Origin: DATKZH01 sp964475955
Lineage (GTDB): Bacteria; Planctomycetota; Planctomycetia; Pirellulales; Thermoguttaceae
Direction: 5' to 3'
DNA length: 64,000 bases
Assembly (NCBI GenBank): GCA_964475955.1
Contig: CAYYZY010000004.1
Location: 1 to 64,000, forward strand
Shown: piece by piece, positions 45,150 through 54,458 of the stretch
Numbering within the stretch: position 1 is the first letter of the stretch
Layout: each line of letters begins with the position of its first letter
Notes under the pieces: generated by a model
What the model was told of the DNA's origin: nothing
The model's database searches: none
What the model saw: the letters and a program-made list of their open reading frames with translations, nothing else
Position numbers and translations under genes: made by a program

Positions 45150-47237
45150 TCATCTTCTGGACGGCGGGGCGAAGGGGTCGTCGGCGGGCGACGGCGCGAA
45201 CGGATCTCCGCTCGGCCGCGCGGGCGTGGAAGCGGGCGGCTTCGGCTTGGGAGGCGGCTTCTTCGTCCCCTCGCCCGGCGGAGACGCCCCCGGCTTCGGC
45301 GCCTCAGATTTCGCGCCCGCTTCGGAGTCGTCCGCCGAGTCGTCCTTCTCTTCCGGTGCGCGCTCCGGGCAGCGGAACGCCAACACGTGATAGGCGGGAA
45401 TCTCCCACGCCCTCCCCAAGGCGCGCAGCGGCAAGACCCCGCCGCGCAATCGACCGACCACCTCCTTGCCGCTGGTCAGCCCGAACGTGAACGCCGGGTT
45501 GCTGCTCGGATCGTCCTCGTCCTGCCGGTCCATCCGGTGCAGCTCGTCGACGTCGACCGACGTCGCGCCGCCCGTCGCCGACAAGGAGAGCGCGGCGCCG
45601 TCGACCCGGGCGACGAGCAGGTTCCCGGCGACCAGCCGGCAGTGCGGCCCGCTCGGCTTGGCTTGCTCTTCGTCCGGGTCCGCATCCGGCTTGGCTTCGC
45701 TCACGGCCTCCACGCCGGCCAGCCGCGCGATGGCTCCCGGCGCCACCTTCACGCGGCCGAACCGCAACGTGGCCAGATCCAACTCCCCGCCGTCGAGGAT
45801 CACCGACAACCGGCTCTTGTCGTGGAGCAGCAACCGGTGGACGGGCTGCGGCTCGCGCACCGGGTAGAGATAGTCGACCTCCTCAACCGGCACGGCAATC
45901 GGCCCCCACGCGGTGGCCGCGCCGATCTTCGACGGGGAGTCGGCCGCCAACGCCAACTGGTCGCCGTGATGGGTCTTCAACATGGCCACCGCCCCGGCCG
46001 GCGCCTTGCCGTCGGCCGAATCGGCGTGCAGGAACAGGGCGTTGACTTGCTTCGCCGCCAGCGCCACTTCCAGGCCCGTCTCCGATTCGAGCGTCAGCTC
46101 TCCAGCGTCGACCGGGCCGACCAAGACCTCGCCGTTGCGCAGATGGACGCGCATCGCCCGCCCCACGCCGCCGCCCCCGATCAGCAGGGCGACCTGTTCC
46201 AGGGGCACCTCGCTGGGGCCGAACCGGGTCTGGACGGTCAAGCCGCTGCCTCGCACGGTCCCGACCAGGCGGGCCCCCTCGCCCTGCACGAGCACGTCGG
46301 CCTTGCCCCGCTCAACCTCCCAGCGATCGGCCAGTTCCATCACCGCCTGCAACAAAGGGGCGCGCACGATGTCCTCTGCATAGATCGACCGCCCGCCGTT
46401 GAGGATCGTTCGACGCACCTCCGACGGAACATCGCGCAGGAAATCCCGCGACTGAAACGGCTTGAACAACTCGGGCGGGCTCTTCGGATTGGGCGTGCCG
46501 CTCACGCGGCGCTGGGCCAGGCCGTGAACGATCGAAACTATCTTGTTCGCCGGCACCGTCACCGCGTAGCGGAACTGGAACTGCGTGCTCCCTTGCCGCT
46601 CGAGCACGGGCCGCAACTCGCTTCGCGGACCGCCCAGGTAAACCAAAACCGCCGGGTAACTCGACGAAGACAAGGTGACCAGCATTCCGCATTCCTGCTC
46701 CCCCAAACCGGGCGTGCCCGCCGAACCCGGAGCCCCCGAAAAAGGGCCCCCGCCGGCCGCGACCGGCCTGCCCTGATCGGTGACCACCGACCGGACCGAG
46801 CTTCGAAACGAGAGCATGATCCGCACGTCCAGGTTCATGGGCGTGCCCGTGGGGTTCTGGAAGCTGTCGACGTAACGGACCGCCGCCGTCTTCTTGTCGA
46901 TCTTGATCCGCCGGGTGATCTGGCAACCCGATCGCCCGCCGGTCATCACGTACTGCGTGCCGTCCGGCGTCATCATGCTCTGCGAGGGGGAGAACGTCGA
47001 ACCGCCCACCAGCAGCACCCCGGCGCTGCGAAACACGTGGTTCGTGCCCGACTGAATCGCCCCCTGCGGGCTCATGTCCCACGCGAACCCTTGGGTGTCT
47101 TGGATTTGGCGGCCGTACTGGGCGGGCACCAGGCCCGAAGAAGTGTTCTGGCCGCTCTGCGCGATCGCCGCCGAGGGCAGGAGCCCGAGAAACATCACGA
47201 GCGGCGCGGCGTAGCGGCGAGGAGGTGGCGTGCCCAT
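45150..47237 (-). CDS. Secreted protein of unknown function, paralogue of 43043-45136
   Basis: A 695-residue protein. The ATG at 47237 has a strong AGAGGGAGA site and begins a signal peptide (~10-27, A-A-P-L-V-M-F-L-G-L-L-P-S-A-A-I-A). The mature part mirrors the next gene: L-V-P-A-Q-Y, Q-G-F-A-W-D-M-S-P-Q-G, M-M-T-P-D-G-T-Q-Y-V-M, R-I-K-I-D-K-K-T-A-A-V-R-Y-V-D, I-V-H-G-L-A-Q-R-R and repeated V-L-V-G-P-V-D-A-G-E-L-T strands. The end differs: a disordered acidic, then Pro/Lys-rich tail with duplicated D-P-F-A-P instead of helices. The two genes are 13 bases apart and arose by tandem duplication. They may be surface or scaffold parts handled by the MoxR system. Confidence 0.78.
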   Translation of the reverse strand: MGTPPPRRYAAPLVMFLGLLPSAAIAQSGQNTSSGLVPAQYGRQIQDTQGFAWDMSPQGAIQSGTNHVFRSAGVLLVGGSTFSPSQSMMTPDGTQYVMTGGRSGCQITRRIKIDKKTAAVRYVDSFQNPTGTPMNLDVRIMLSFRSSVRSVVTDQGRPVAAGGGPFSGAPGSAGTPGLGEQECGMLVTLSSSSYPAVLVYLGGPRSELRPVLERQGSTQFQFRYAVTVPANKIVSIVHGLAQRRVSGTPNPKSPPELFKPFQSRDFLRDVPSEVRRTILNGGRSIYAEDIVRAPLLQAVMELADRWEVERGKADVLVQGEGARLVGTVRGSGLTVQTRFGPSEVPLEQVALLIGGGGVGRAMRVHLRNGEVLVGPVDAGELTLESETGLEVALAAKQVNALFLHADSADGKAPAGAVAMLKTHHGDQLALAADSPSKIGAATAWGPIAVPVEEVDYLYPVREPQPVHRLLLHDKSRLSVILDGGELDLATLRFGRVKVAPGAIARLAGVEAVSEAKPDADPDEEQAKPSGPHCRLVAGNLLVARVDGAALSLSATGGATSVDVDELHRMDRQDEDDPSSNPAFTFGLTSGKEVVGRLRGGVLPLRALGRAWEIPAYHVLAFRCPERAPEEKDDSADDSEAGAKSEAPKPGASPPGEGTKKPPPKPKPPASTPARPSGDPFAPSPADDPFAPPSRR

Positions 47238-47607
47238 CCGTTCTCCCTCTGTCCGATGACGCCCCCGGAAAACCGTGCCAGACGGGACGACTCGCGGTCT
47301 CCGACACCCCGGCGCGAGCGACCCGGCCTGCGCGGCGTCGTCCCACCCTGGGCAGCACCCAGCCGAGCATTCAGTATAGCGGAAACGGCAACGATTGGTC
47401 ACGCTTTACGGCGCCCCGGCCACGGCTGCGTCTCCCGGGGCTCCCCCCCGATGTGACCGTCACGGCCAAGGGCAGGGCGTGTGGGGCCGCGAGAAGACAC
47501 CCCCCTCAGGCGAGGTCCGCGGCGCTTGGCGTCACGCGGCTCGCCCGGATCAAAACAGAGAAAGCTCGCCCGCGCGCCTCCCGGGGTTACGCCAGACCTT
47601 CCCGGCG
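47238..47607. other. Intergenic stretch before the paralogue pair
   Basis: About 370 bases between the ABC-2 permease stop and the first paralogue start, presumably with the promoter of the long operon. Near 47583-47614 a short motif, GGCGTAACxCCGG-like on the minus strand, is duplicated right at the permease stop. No gene is supported. Confidence 0.5.
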
Positions 47608-48558
47608 TTACGCCAAGTCGCGGTCTTCGAACAGGAGCAGCGCCAGGAATAGGGCCGCCAGGCAGTACAGCGCGCAGTAACCCGCCGCCGTCGTCAGGTA
47701 GATCAGTGGGACCTCCCGGCCGGTCGAAATGGCCGTCTCCATGTTGAACGTGTCGAGCACCGGAAGCACGGCGGCGAGGAATCTCCCCACGAACCCGACG
47801 ATGGCGAACTCCCCTAACGCGGAGTTGATCAACACCGGCACGAGATGGCCCAACACGTAGATCGACACGCAGATCACCAGGTTGGCCAGCATCGGCAGCC
47901 GAGTGGAAATCGCCACGCTGATCGAGGCGAGCACCACGGCTTCCATGAACGAGAGGCCCAAGCCGGGGATGGTCTGCTGCATCTCCTCCTGGCACTCCAC
48001 GACAGACGGCTCGGGCAGCGAGCTCTCGCGCGCGTCGTAGACGACCTTGTACGAAACCGTACTGAGGAACAACCCGCCGAGCACGATGAACAGGATCAGC
48101 ACGGGCGCGAGCACGCCGAGGAACTTGCCGACGATCAACTGGCGCCGTCCGATCGGCTTGGAAAGAAGCGTCAGGGCCGTGCGTCCCTCGATTTCCTCGG
48201 AGACCGAGACGCTCGCCGTCCAAACGGCCAGGATGATCGCCAGGATCTTGATCAGCGTCAGGCCCTCGGCCTTGAGCATCTTGATGTCTTCCCCGAACGT
48301 GTTGTACGGAATGAAGGGGAAGACGAGGATGGCGAAGATGCCGATCAGCACGAGCACGTAGAAGAGCGGTTGCGAGAGCGCCTCCTTCGCCGTCGTTCGT
48401 GCGATGGCGGCCACCTTCGGGACCAAGAGCGTCAGAAGCGCGACGATGCCGTACATCGCGCCCAGTGCCACGGCCACCACGACGCCCACGAGCCACAACG
48501 GTTTGACCCAGGCCAGCGACATCCCCAACAGAATCGGAGTCCCCACCGCCATCTCCAT
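47608..48558 (-). CDS. ABC-2-type transporter permease
   Basis: A 316-residue membrane protein with about seven helices: near 12-50, 68-86, 105-122, 150-168, 205-222, 228-248 and 285-305. The sequence E-E-I-E-G-R-T-A-L-T-L-L-S-K-P-I-G-R-R-Q in the first cytoplasmic loop is typical of NosY/ABC-2 permeases that share an ATPase. Between helices 4 and 5 is an extracytoplasmic loop with an acidic, cysteine-containing segment. No ATPase gene is next to it, so the partner must be coded elsewhere. GGGATA precedes the ATG at a plausible distance. It may be the first gene of the leftward block or stand alone. Confidence 0.82.
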   Translation of the reverse strand: MEMAVGTPILLGMSLAWVKPLWLVGVVVAVALGAMYGIVALLTLLVPKVAAIARTTAKEALSQPLFYVLVLIGIFAILVFPFIPYNTFGEDIKMLKAEGLTLIKILAIILAVWTASVSVSEEIEGRTALTLLSKPIGRRQLIVGKFLGVLAPVLILFIVLGGLFLSTVSYKVVYDARESSLPEPSVVECQEEMQQTIPGLGLSFMEAVVLASISVAISTRLPMLANLVICVSIYVLGHLVPVLINSALGEFAIVGFVGRFLAAVLPVLDTFNMETAISTGREVPLIYLTTAAGYCALYCLAALFLALLLFEDRDLA

Positions 48559-48924
48559 TTTGGTATCCCGTCAACGCCTGACTTGTCTGTACGGAGAACG
48601 CCGCCCGAGCCTTCGCCGGCTTGCACGTCCCTACGTTCGGCGTACCCAATAGGTTCGAGGGTCGCGGATCCGAAACCCCCCTGACTAATGTGACCGCCTA
48701 GCTGCGAATCCCACCCGTTGGGGCCAGGGGAGTAACCCACCCGGACCGAGAACCGACGCCCGCAGCCCGACCAATGAGGGGCAAGCCACGAATACGACAG
48801 CGCAGGTTCGACTCGGATGCGGGTTCGGGCACCCTGGAGCAGTGTCCGGATTCCCCAAGTGATTACGCGTTTTGCCCCGCTTCACGTCGAAGTCGGCCGT
48901 TGGTCGATCTTGCGCTGGAGTGTA
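48559..48924. other. Intergenic stretch with no recognised gene
   Basis: About 365 bases between the ABC-2 permease and acylphosphatase genes. It has a lower GC content in places and isolated GGTTCGA strings (near 48652 and 48807) reminiscent of tRNA T-arms, but no cloverleaf can be built around them. No hairpin with T tract or repeat family found elsewhere is present. Confidence 0.5.
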
Positions 48925-49215
48925 CTAATGCCGCACGCCGAAGTCGCGAAACTCGCCCGTCGCGGGCCGCACGTTCTGCTCCATGCGTTCGATGTACCGC
49001 TCCATGGCCGAGCGGACCGACGCCACAAACGAACCCAGCTCTTCCGAGGGGCCCTCGGCCACCAGATGGACCCGCCCGTCGCGCAGGTTGCGCACGTATC
49101 CGGTAACGGGAAATCTCGCCGCGATTCGCCGGGTCGTGTAACGGAAACCGACGCCTTGAACCAGCCCCTCGAAAAAGACCTCCCGCCGCTGGTTGCCCTC
49201 GGCTTCCGTCACCAT
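48925..49215 (-). CDS. acyP: Acylphosphatase
   Basis: A 96-residue cytosolic enzyme. The ATG at 49215 has AGGGAGCGAG upstream. The signature V-Q-G-V-G-F-R-Y at 19-26 supplies the phosphate-binding loop and catalytic Arg25; G-Y-V-R-N-L-R-D-G at 39-47 supplies catalytic Asn43. Length and motif spacing match the family exactly. It hydrolyses carboxyl-phosphate bonds of acyl-phosphates such as acetyl phosphate. Since this genome makes acyl-phosphates in the microcompartment path it could limit their build-up, but no linkage in the sequence shows that. It is divergent from the secreted protein gene at 49395. Confidence 0.95.
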   Translation of the reverse strand: MVTEAEGNQRREVFFEGLVQGVGFRYTTRRIAARFPVTGYVRNLRDGRVHLVAEGPSEELGSFVASVRSAMERYIERMEQNVRPATGEFRDFGVRH

Positions 49216-49394
49216 TCTCGCTCCCTGCAAACCCTCAGTATAGCGCGGCGATCCGGGCGTTTCCAGTAGTTCAAGAATGCGCCCCCCGAAAGGTGGCACC
49301 TCGAGGGAGCCTTCCTGCGACCCCTCACTGGTGTCCTGGGCTGGGTCCGTTTCGTCTTGACCTACGCTTCGGGATTCCCTACCCTCGGCGCGCC

Positions 49395-50747
49395 ATGTCA
49401 ACCGTAATCCCGACAGTCCGATCGCTGCTGCCTGTTCTCGTCCTCCTCGCCGGGGGCGCCGTGGCGGTCGCTCCCAGGCCGGCGCGCTCGGCGGGCGAGG
49501 CTACCCCTGCTTCCGAGGGGGTTCTCGTGCTGCGAAACGGGAATCTGCTTCGCGGCAAGATCACCGAAACGTCGGACGGGTTCCTGGTCGAAGTCGACCT
49601 CGGACGAATCCGCGTACCGGCCGACGAGGTCGACTTCCGCTGCCGCACGCTCAAGGAGGCGTACGAGCGATGGAAATCGCGGATCGAGCCGGGCGATGTG
49701 CGCGCGCACCTCGAGCTGGCCGCCTGGTGCCAGCGATACGGCCTGCTCGGATTGGCCGCCCAAGAATTGGACCAAGTCAGGGCGTTGGCCCCCGAGCACC
49801 CGATGATCCCGCTCCTAAGGCGGCGAATCGAGATGGGCGCTTCTTGCCGGCCGGAGCGTGCCGAACCACCCGACAAGCCCCGCGACCGGCCGCCCCCGCC
49901 CAAGGAGCTCGATCGCCTCGTCCGCGAAATGCCGCCCGGCACCATGGAGCGGTTCACCAGGGAAATCCAGCCGCTGTTGGTGAACCGCTGCTCTGCGACG
50001 GCATGCCACGGTCCGGCAAGCGAGCAGGATTTCCGGCTGCTTCGCATTCCCTCCGGTCGGCCGGCCAGTCGCCGGCTCACGCAGCGGAACCTGCATAGCG
50101 CGCTGGAGTTGATCGATCGCGACGACCCCGCCAAGAGCAAGCTCTTGACCGTCCCCGCCGAAGCGCATGGCTCGGCCGAGGCCCCCTTCGGCAAAGGGCG
50201 GCAAGACCAGTACTGGCGCCTGGCCGACTGGGTCTTTCAGGTTGCCGAGAAAACGCATGGCACGCCGGCGGTTGCTGCCAAGACCCCCCAGCGCGAGTCG
50301 CCGGCCCAGGTGCCTCCCCGAATGCAGGCGACGTCGGCCGCCCACACGGCGCCGGTCGAGCCTGGTGCGCGTAGCGGGTCGCCGGTCGTATCCGCGGCGT
50401 GGCCGGCCGGCGCGCCGTCGTCGGCCCCGTCCGTCCCGTCCGCCCCGTCCGCCCGTGGCAAGGCCGTGGCCGACCGAGAAGGCGGAGTTGTCGTCAGCGG
50501 ATCGATGGTCGTGGGCGGGAAGCCGGCCGCCGGAGCGGCTTCGGCCGATCCCTTCGATCCCGGGGCGTTCAATCGACGCTTCTTCCCGGAGCGAGCGGCG
50601 CCGAAACGCAAGGAAACCCACGCCTGGGATGAGTTCATCGACCGGCAGCAAGGGGCCGCCCCCCCGGTCGCCTCGCCCGGCAATCCTCCCCCGCCCGGCA
50701 ATCCCCCCACCGGTGCGGAGCCCCCCTCGCCGGGGCCGGTCAAATAG
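49395..50747 (+). CDS. Secreted protein with a CxxxxCH haem-like motif
   Basis: A 450-residue protein beginning at the ATG at 49395 with a signal peptide (~10-32, ending A-R-S-A-G). Residues ~40-75 are a small beta unit (V-L-V-L-R-N-G-N-L-L-R-G-K-I-T-E). Residues ~85-150 are helical and TPR-like. Around residues 185-290 is a cytochrome-like domain of the sort common in planctomycetes: R-E-I-Q-P-L-L-V-N-R-C-S-A-T-A-C-H-G, with Cys-x4-Cys-His instead of Cys-x2-Cys-His. The rest is a disordered Ala/Pro/Ser-rich tail with a duplicated P-P-P-G-N-P run near the end. Whether haem is bound is uncertain given the wider spacing, although such variants exist. Its end overlaps the convergent Nudix gene by 8 bases. 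Confidence 0.72.
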   Translation: MSTVIPTVRSLLPVLVLLAGGAVAVAPRPARSAGEATPASEGVLVLRNGNLLRGKITETSDGFLVEVDLGRIRVPADEVDFRCRTLKEAYERWKSRIEPGDVRAHLELAAWCQRYGLLGLAAQELDQVRALAPEHPMIPLLRRRIEMGASCRPERAEPPDKPRDRPPPPKELDRLVREMPPGTMERFTREIQPLLVNRCSATACHGPASEQDFRLLRIPSGRPASRRLTQRNLHSALELIDRDDPAKSKLLTVPAEAHGSAEAPFGKGRQDQYWRLADWVFQVAEKTHGTPAVAAKTPQRESPAQVPPRMQATSAAHTAPVEPGARSGSPVVSAAWPAGAPSSAPSVPSAPSARGKAVADREGGVVVSGSMVVGGKPAAGAASADPFDPGAFNRRFFPERAAPKRKETHAWDEFIDRQQGAAPPVASPGNPPPPGNPPTGAEPPSPGPVK

Positions 50748-51165
50748 GCAGCTCGATCTCGCCGGATGCCAGGGCGGCGAGAAAGTGCCGATTGCTTTCC
50801 AACAGATCGGGCAGCTCGGCCATCTCTTGCAGCGCGAACCAATGGACCGACTCCACCTCGGCCGGATTCGGCGCGATCGCGGCGTCGGGTTCCAGTCGGC
50901 CGAGCCACCAGGCCAGGTTCACGCCCCACGGCGTGACGCTTCGCCAGATTCGCCGCTCGGGAGCGATCGTCACCGCCAGCTCCTCGCGGATCTCGCGCTC
51001 GAGCGCCTCGGCTTCCGATTCGTCGGCCTCGATCGCGCCGCCGGGGAAGCAGAACGTGCGCGGCGCGACCACCCGTCGCGACCGGCGGATCACCAGTAAG
51101 CGGCCGTTGCGAATGATCACGGCCACGGCGCCGCGCTTTCCCCGAGGCTCGACGATATTCGACAT
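50740..51165 (-). CDS. Nudix hydrolase
   Basis: A 141-residue enzyme. The Nudix box is complete in its catalytic part: Gly43, Glu49, then R-E-I-R-E-E at 57-62, matching G-x5-E-x7-R-E-U-x-E-E. The position usually glycine after this is alanine, which is tolerated. The domain starts with G-A-V-A-V-I-I-R-N-G-R-L-L-V-I-R-R. Nudix enzymes split nucleoside diphosphates linked to another group; with no extra domain the substrate (oxidised dNTP, ADP-ribose, NADH or other) cannot be chosen. It is divergent from the recQ gene by ~146 bases, a pairing that could suggest a DNA-maintenance role. Confidence 0.9.
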   Translation of the reverse strand: MSNIVEPRGKRGAVAVIIRNGRLLVIRRSRRVVAPRTFCFPGGAIEADESEAEALEREIREELAVTIAPERRIWRSVTPWGVNLAWWLGRLEPDAAIAPNPAEVESVHWFALQEMAELPDLLESNRHFLAALASGEIELPI

Positions 51166-51311
51166 GGCCTCGTATCCTATCGCCGATGCGCGGCGCTTGC
51201 CAGCAGCCCGCCCCGGTTGGACCCGTCCGGACCTCGGGCTATAATTCGTCGGTCGTGCCGCCTCGACTGCGCAGTCGTCGAAACGGGACCCGCCCCACCA
51301 ATTCCTCCGTC

Positions 51312-54300
51312 ATGTCCGAAGTCGAAGCGCCGAACCTGGATTCGTACCTGCCGCGCTTCCGGCTGGCGTCGTTTCGCCCCGGACAAAGAGAGGTGATCGA
51401 GGCGGTGCTGGCCGGTGAAGACTGCTTGTGCGTGATGCCGACCGGCGGCGGCAAGAGCCTCTGCTACCAACTGCCCGCCCTGGCGCTGGACGGGCTCACG
51501 CTGGTTGTTTCTCCCTTGATCGCCCTGATGCAGGACCAGGTGGGTCAACTCCAGGCGCTGGGCCTGCCGGCCACGTTCATCAACAGCACCCTCACGATGG
51601 CCGAGCAGCAGGCCCGGCTGGAGAACATCAGCCGGGGCCGATACCGCCTGGTGTACGTGGTGCCGGAGCGTTTCCGCAGCCCGCGGTTTCTGGAAGCGGT
51701 TCATCCGATTGGGGTGAAATTGCTGGCCATCGACGAGGCGCACTGCATCAGCGAGTGGGGGCACGACTTCCGGCCCGACTACTCCCGGCTGGGCATGTTT
51801 CGCCGGCGGTTCGGCAGCCCGACGACCATCGCGCTGACGGCCACGGCCACCGACGCCGTGCGCCGCGACATCGTCGAGCAGTTGCACCTCCGGAACCCCC
51901 GCATCCTGGTCACCGGCTTCGCCCGGCCCAACCTGTTCTACGAGGTCTGGTCGCCGCGGTCGGAACGCCAGAAGGCGGAGATGCTGATCCGTTTCCTGCG
52001 ACGCACGCCGGGCACCGGCATCGTCTACGCCTCGACCCGCAAACGGACCGAAGAAATCGCCGGGCGCATCGCCGGAGAGCTGGGCCGCTCGACGGTCGCC
52101 TATCACGCCGGCCTGCTGCCCGACGAGCGCCGCCGGGCCCAGGAGGCGTTCATGCGCGGCCGGATCGAGATCGTGGCGGCCACGACGGCCTTCGGTATGG
52201 GGATCGACAAGGCCGACGTGCGCTTCGTCGTCCACTACAACCTGCCGGGGAGCCTCGAGGCGTACTACCAGGAGGCGGGCCGCGCCGGGCGCGACGGCAA
52301 ACCCTCCCGGTGCCTGCTGTTGTACCATGCGTCGGACCGCTATCTCCAGGAGTACTTCATCGAGAGCGCCTACCCCGCACGCGAGATGGTGGCCCGCGTG
52401 TACGACTGCCTCCGGGCGGTCAAGGACGACCCCATCGAGCTGACGCAGCAGGAGATCAAGGAGCGGCTCAGCCTGCCGATCGGTTCCGAAGGCGTGGGCA
52501 CCTGCGAGCAACTGCTCGAGTCGGCCGGGGTGCTGGAGCGCCTGGTCGCCTCCCAGAACCGGGCCGCCGTGCGCGTCGAAAGCGACCTGCCCACCCTGCT
52601 CGATCTGCTCCCCAAGCAGGCCAAGGTGCGGCGGCGCGTGCTTCGGGCGGTCGAAGACCTGGTCGGAACGCGCCGGCACGAGATGGTGTTCGTGCATCCG
52701 CGGGAACTGCGCGAACGGAGCGGGCTCGATCACCCCTCGGTGACCCACGCCCTCCGCGAACTGAACCGGCTCGAGGCGTTCACCTACGTGCCCCCGTTCC
52801 GCGGCAGGGCGATCCGCATGATCCGCCGCGACGTGCCGTTCGACGAGCTGGAAATCGACTTCGACACCCTCGAACGACGCAAGGCCGCCGAGTACGGGAA
52901 GCTCAACCAGGTGATGTATTACGCCATCAGCCCGCGCTGCCGGCAGGAGGAAATCCTCCGCTACTTCGGCGACCGGCGCAGCGCGCCCTGCGGCCACTGC
53001 GACAATTGCGGCCAGCGACCGGCCAGCACGGAAGCGGTGCCGGCCCGCCAGACGGCCGTCGACGGCAAGCTCCTGGAAGCCGTGCGCATGGTGCTCAGCG
53101 GCGTCGCCCGATCGCAGCTCCGGCTCACCGTGGGCTGCGGCAAGAACCTGTTGGCGCAGATGCTCTGCGGCTCCGCCTCGGCCAAGATGCGCAAGCTCGG
53201 CCTCGACTCGCTGAGCACCTTCGGCCTGCTCCAACACCTCTCGCAGCCGGAGGTGGCTACGCTCGTCGACGGCCTGGTCGTGACGGGCCACCTCGAACAG
53301 ACCGAGTTCGAGCCCCGCCGACCCGTGATCCAATTGACGCCGCTCGGTTCCGACCTGATGAAAGGCAAAGCCGAACTCGAGGCGGCCCCGCCCATCCCGC
53401 CCGAACTGCTGCACAAGATCCGAGGCAGCACCCTCACCGCTCGGCCTGACGATCGCGGCGGAAGCGACGTGGGGCGGCCGCCTGAACCGGCCCCCGAGGC
53501 CGCCCAGGGGGACGCCTTGCCGCCCGCCGATCCGGAACTCCTCCGCGCCCTGCGGGCATGGCGCGACAAGGTCGCGGTCGAGGCGTCGCTGCCGGCGTAC
53601 TGCGTGCTGTCCAACGCCACGATCGACGAGTTGGCGCGGCGGCGGCCCGCGTCGTCGGAGCGACTGCTGGCGGTTCGCGGCATCGGCCCGGCCAAGCTGG
53701 AGAAGTACGGAGACGCGCTGCTGGCCATGTTGCGGCCGGCTGATTCCGAGGCCGCGGGAGACGCCCCGGCCAGCCCCGAGGCGAAAGGGGCGCTTCCGCC
53801 GGAAACGCCCTGGTGGCACGCGTCGAGCGAGGAGAGCCCGGCAGACACCCCGGGCGCCGGCGGCCCCCGTGCCGAGGGTTCGCCTGCTGAGGGCCCCCAG
53901 TCCGAGCAGCCCGCGCCGGGCCCCCCGTCCCCGGAGGAACCGGCGCGGCCGGGGAACGGACGCCGGCCGAGCACCTCTTCCGAGGGGGGCAAGTCGGCAC
54001 GTCCCCCAGCCGATCGGCCCAGCCATTACTGGACCTGGCGCTTGCTCTCCGATGGGTTCTCCGCCGACGAATGTGGAGCAATTCGGGGAATCGGGCGCGA
54101 CGTGATCGTCGACCACTTGCTCCGGGCCGCAGAACAGGGCTTGCCGGTGCGACCGGAGTGGTGCCTTTCCGAAACTTTGCTCCGCGAGCTGCGCCGCCTG
54201 GTCACTTCGGAGGCACCGGAACCGATCGCCTCGCTCCTGTCCCAATTGCCCGCCGGCACCCGGCACGAGGAGCTCCGGTTGTTCCTGCTGGCCAATGGGC

Positions 54301-54317
54301 AGCCCGCGAAAGGCTGA
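51312..54317 (+). CDS. recQ: ATP-dependent DNA helicase RecQ, with long C-terminal extension
   Basis: A 1001-residue helicase, far longer than the ~610 of E. coli RecQ. Start at the ATG at 51312, where the conserved region begins soon after. Helicase core: motif I M-P-T-G-G-G-K-S near 43, D-E-A-H near 140, Q-E-A-G-R-A-G-R-D-G near 320. The RecQ zinc site is visible in C-R-Q-E-E-I-L-R-Y-F-G and C-G-H-C-D-N-C (~543-567), then a winged helix (~580-680). Residues ~740-810 form an HRDC domain (L-R-A-W-R-D-K-V-A, I-G-P-A-K-L-E-K-Y-G). A Pro-rich linker leads to a final ~100-residue helical domain starting H-Y-W-T-W-R-L-L, of the HTH type seen at the end of some RecQ proteins. Role: recombination and fork repair. 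Confidence 0.93.
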   Translation: MSEVEAPNLDSYLPRFRLASFRPGQREVIEAVLAGEDCLCVMPTGGGKSLCYQLPALALDGLTLVVSPLIALMQDQVGQLQALGLPATFINSTLTMAEQQARLENISRGRYRLVYVVPERFRSPRFLEAVHPIGVKLLAIDEAHCISEWGHDFRPDYSRLGMFRRRFGSPTTIALTATATDAVRRDIVEQLHLRNPRILVTGFARPNLFYEVWSPRSERQKAEMLIRFLRRTPGTGIVYASTRKRTEEIAGRIAGELGRSTVAYHAGLLPDERRRAQEAFMRGRIEIVAATTAFGMGIDKADVRFVVHYNLPGSLEAYYQEAGRAGRDGKPSRCLLLYHASDRYLQEYFIESAYPAREMVARVYDCLRAVKDDPIELTQQEIKERLSLPIGSEGVGTCEQLLESAGVLERLVASQNRAAVRVESDLPTLLDLLPKQAKVRRRVLRAVEDLVGTRRHEMVFVHPRELRERSGLDHPSVTHALRELNRLEAFTYVPPFRGRAIRMIRRDVPFDELEIDFDTLERRKAAEYGKLNQVMYYAISPRCRQEEILRYFGDRRSAPCGHCDNCGQRPASTEAVPARQTAVDGKLLEAVRMVLSGVARSQLRLTVGCGKNLLAQMLCGSASAKMRKLGLDSLSTFGLLQHLSQPEVATLVDGLVVTGHLEQTEFEPRRPVIQLTPLGSDLMKGKAELEAAPPIPPELLHKIRGSTLTARPDDRGGSDVGRPPEPAPEAAQGDALPPADPELLRALRAWRDKVAVEASLPAYCVLSNATIDELARRRPASSERLLAVRGIGPAKLEKYGDALLAMLRPADSEAAGDAPASPEAKGALPPETPWWHASSEESPADTPGAGGPRAEGSPAEGPQSEQPAPGPPSPEEPARPGNGRRPSTSSEGGKSARPPADRPSHYWTWRLLSDGFSADECGAIRGIGRDVIVDHLLRAAEQGLPVRPEWCLSETLLRELRRLVTSEAPEPIASLLSQLPAGTRHEELRLFLLANGQPAKG

Positions 54318-54458
54318 CAAGGCGAGGCATCCTCGCGAGGTTGCCCCGCTTTTTGAGGCTTCGCCGCTTTGTTGCCCGAAAACCTCGGCGCATGCGGTAA
54401 AATATCGGTGTGGGCTTCGACCGGACCGCAAGCCATTGCTACGAAGCGCGATAACGGC

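Noticed and set aside
48640..48830. tRNA-like GGTTCGA strings upstream of acylphosphatase
   Set aside because: Flanking bases do not form T-stems of five pairs and no cloverleaf is possible.
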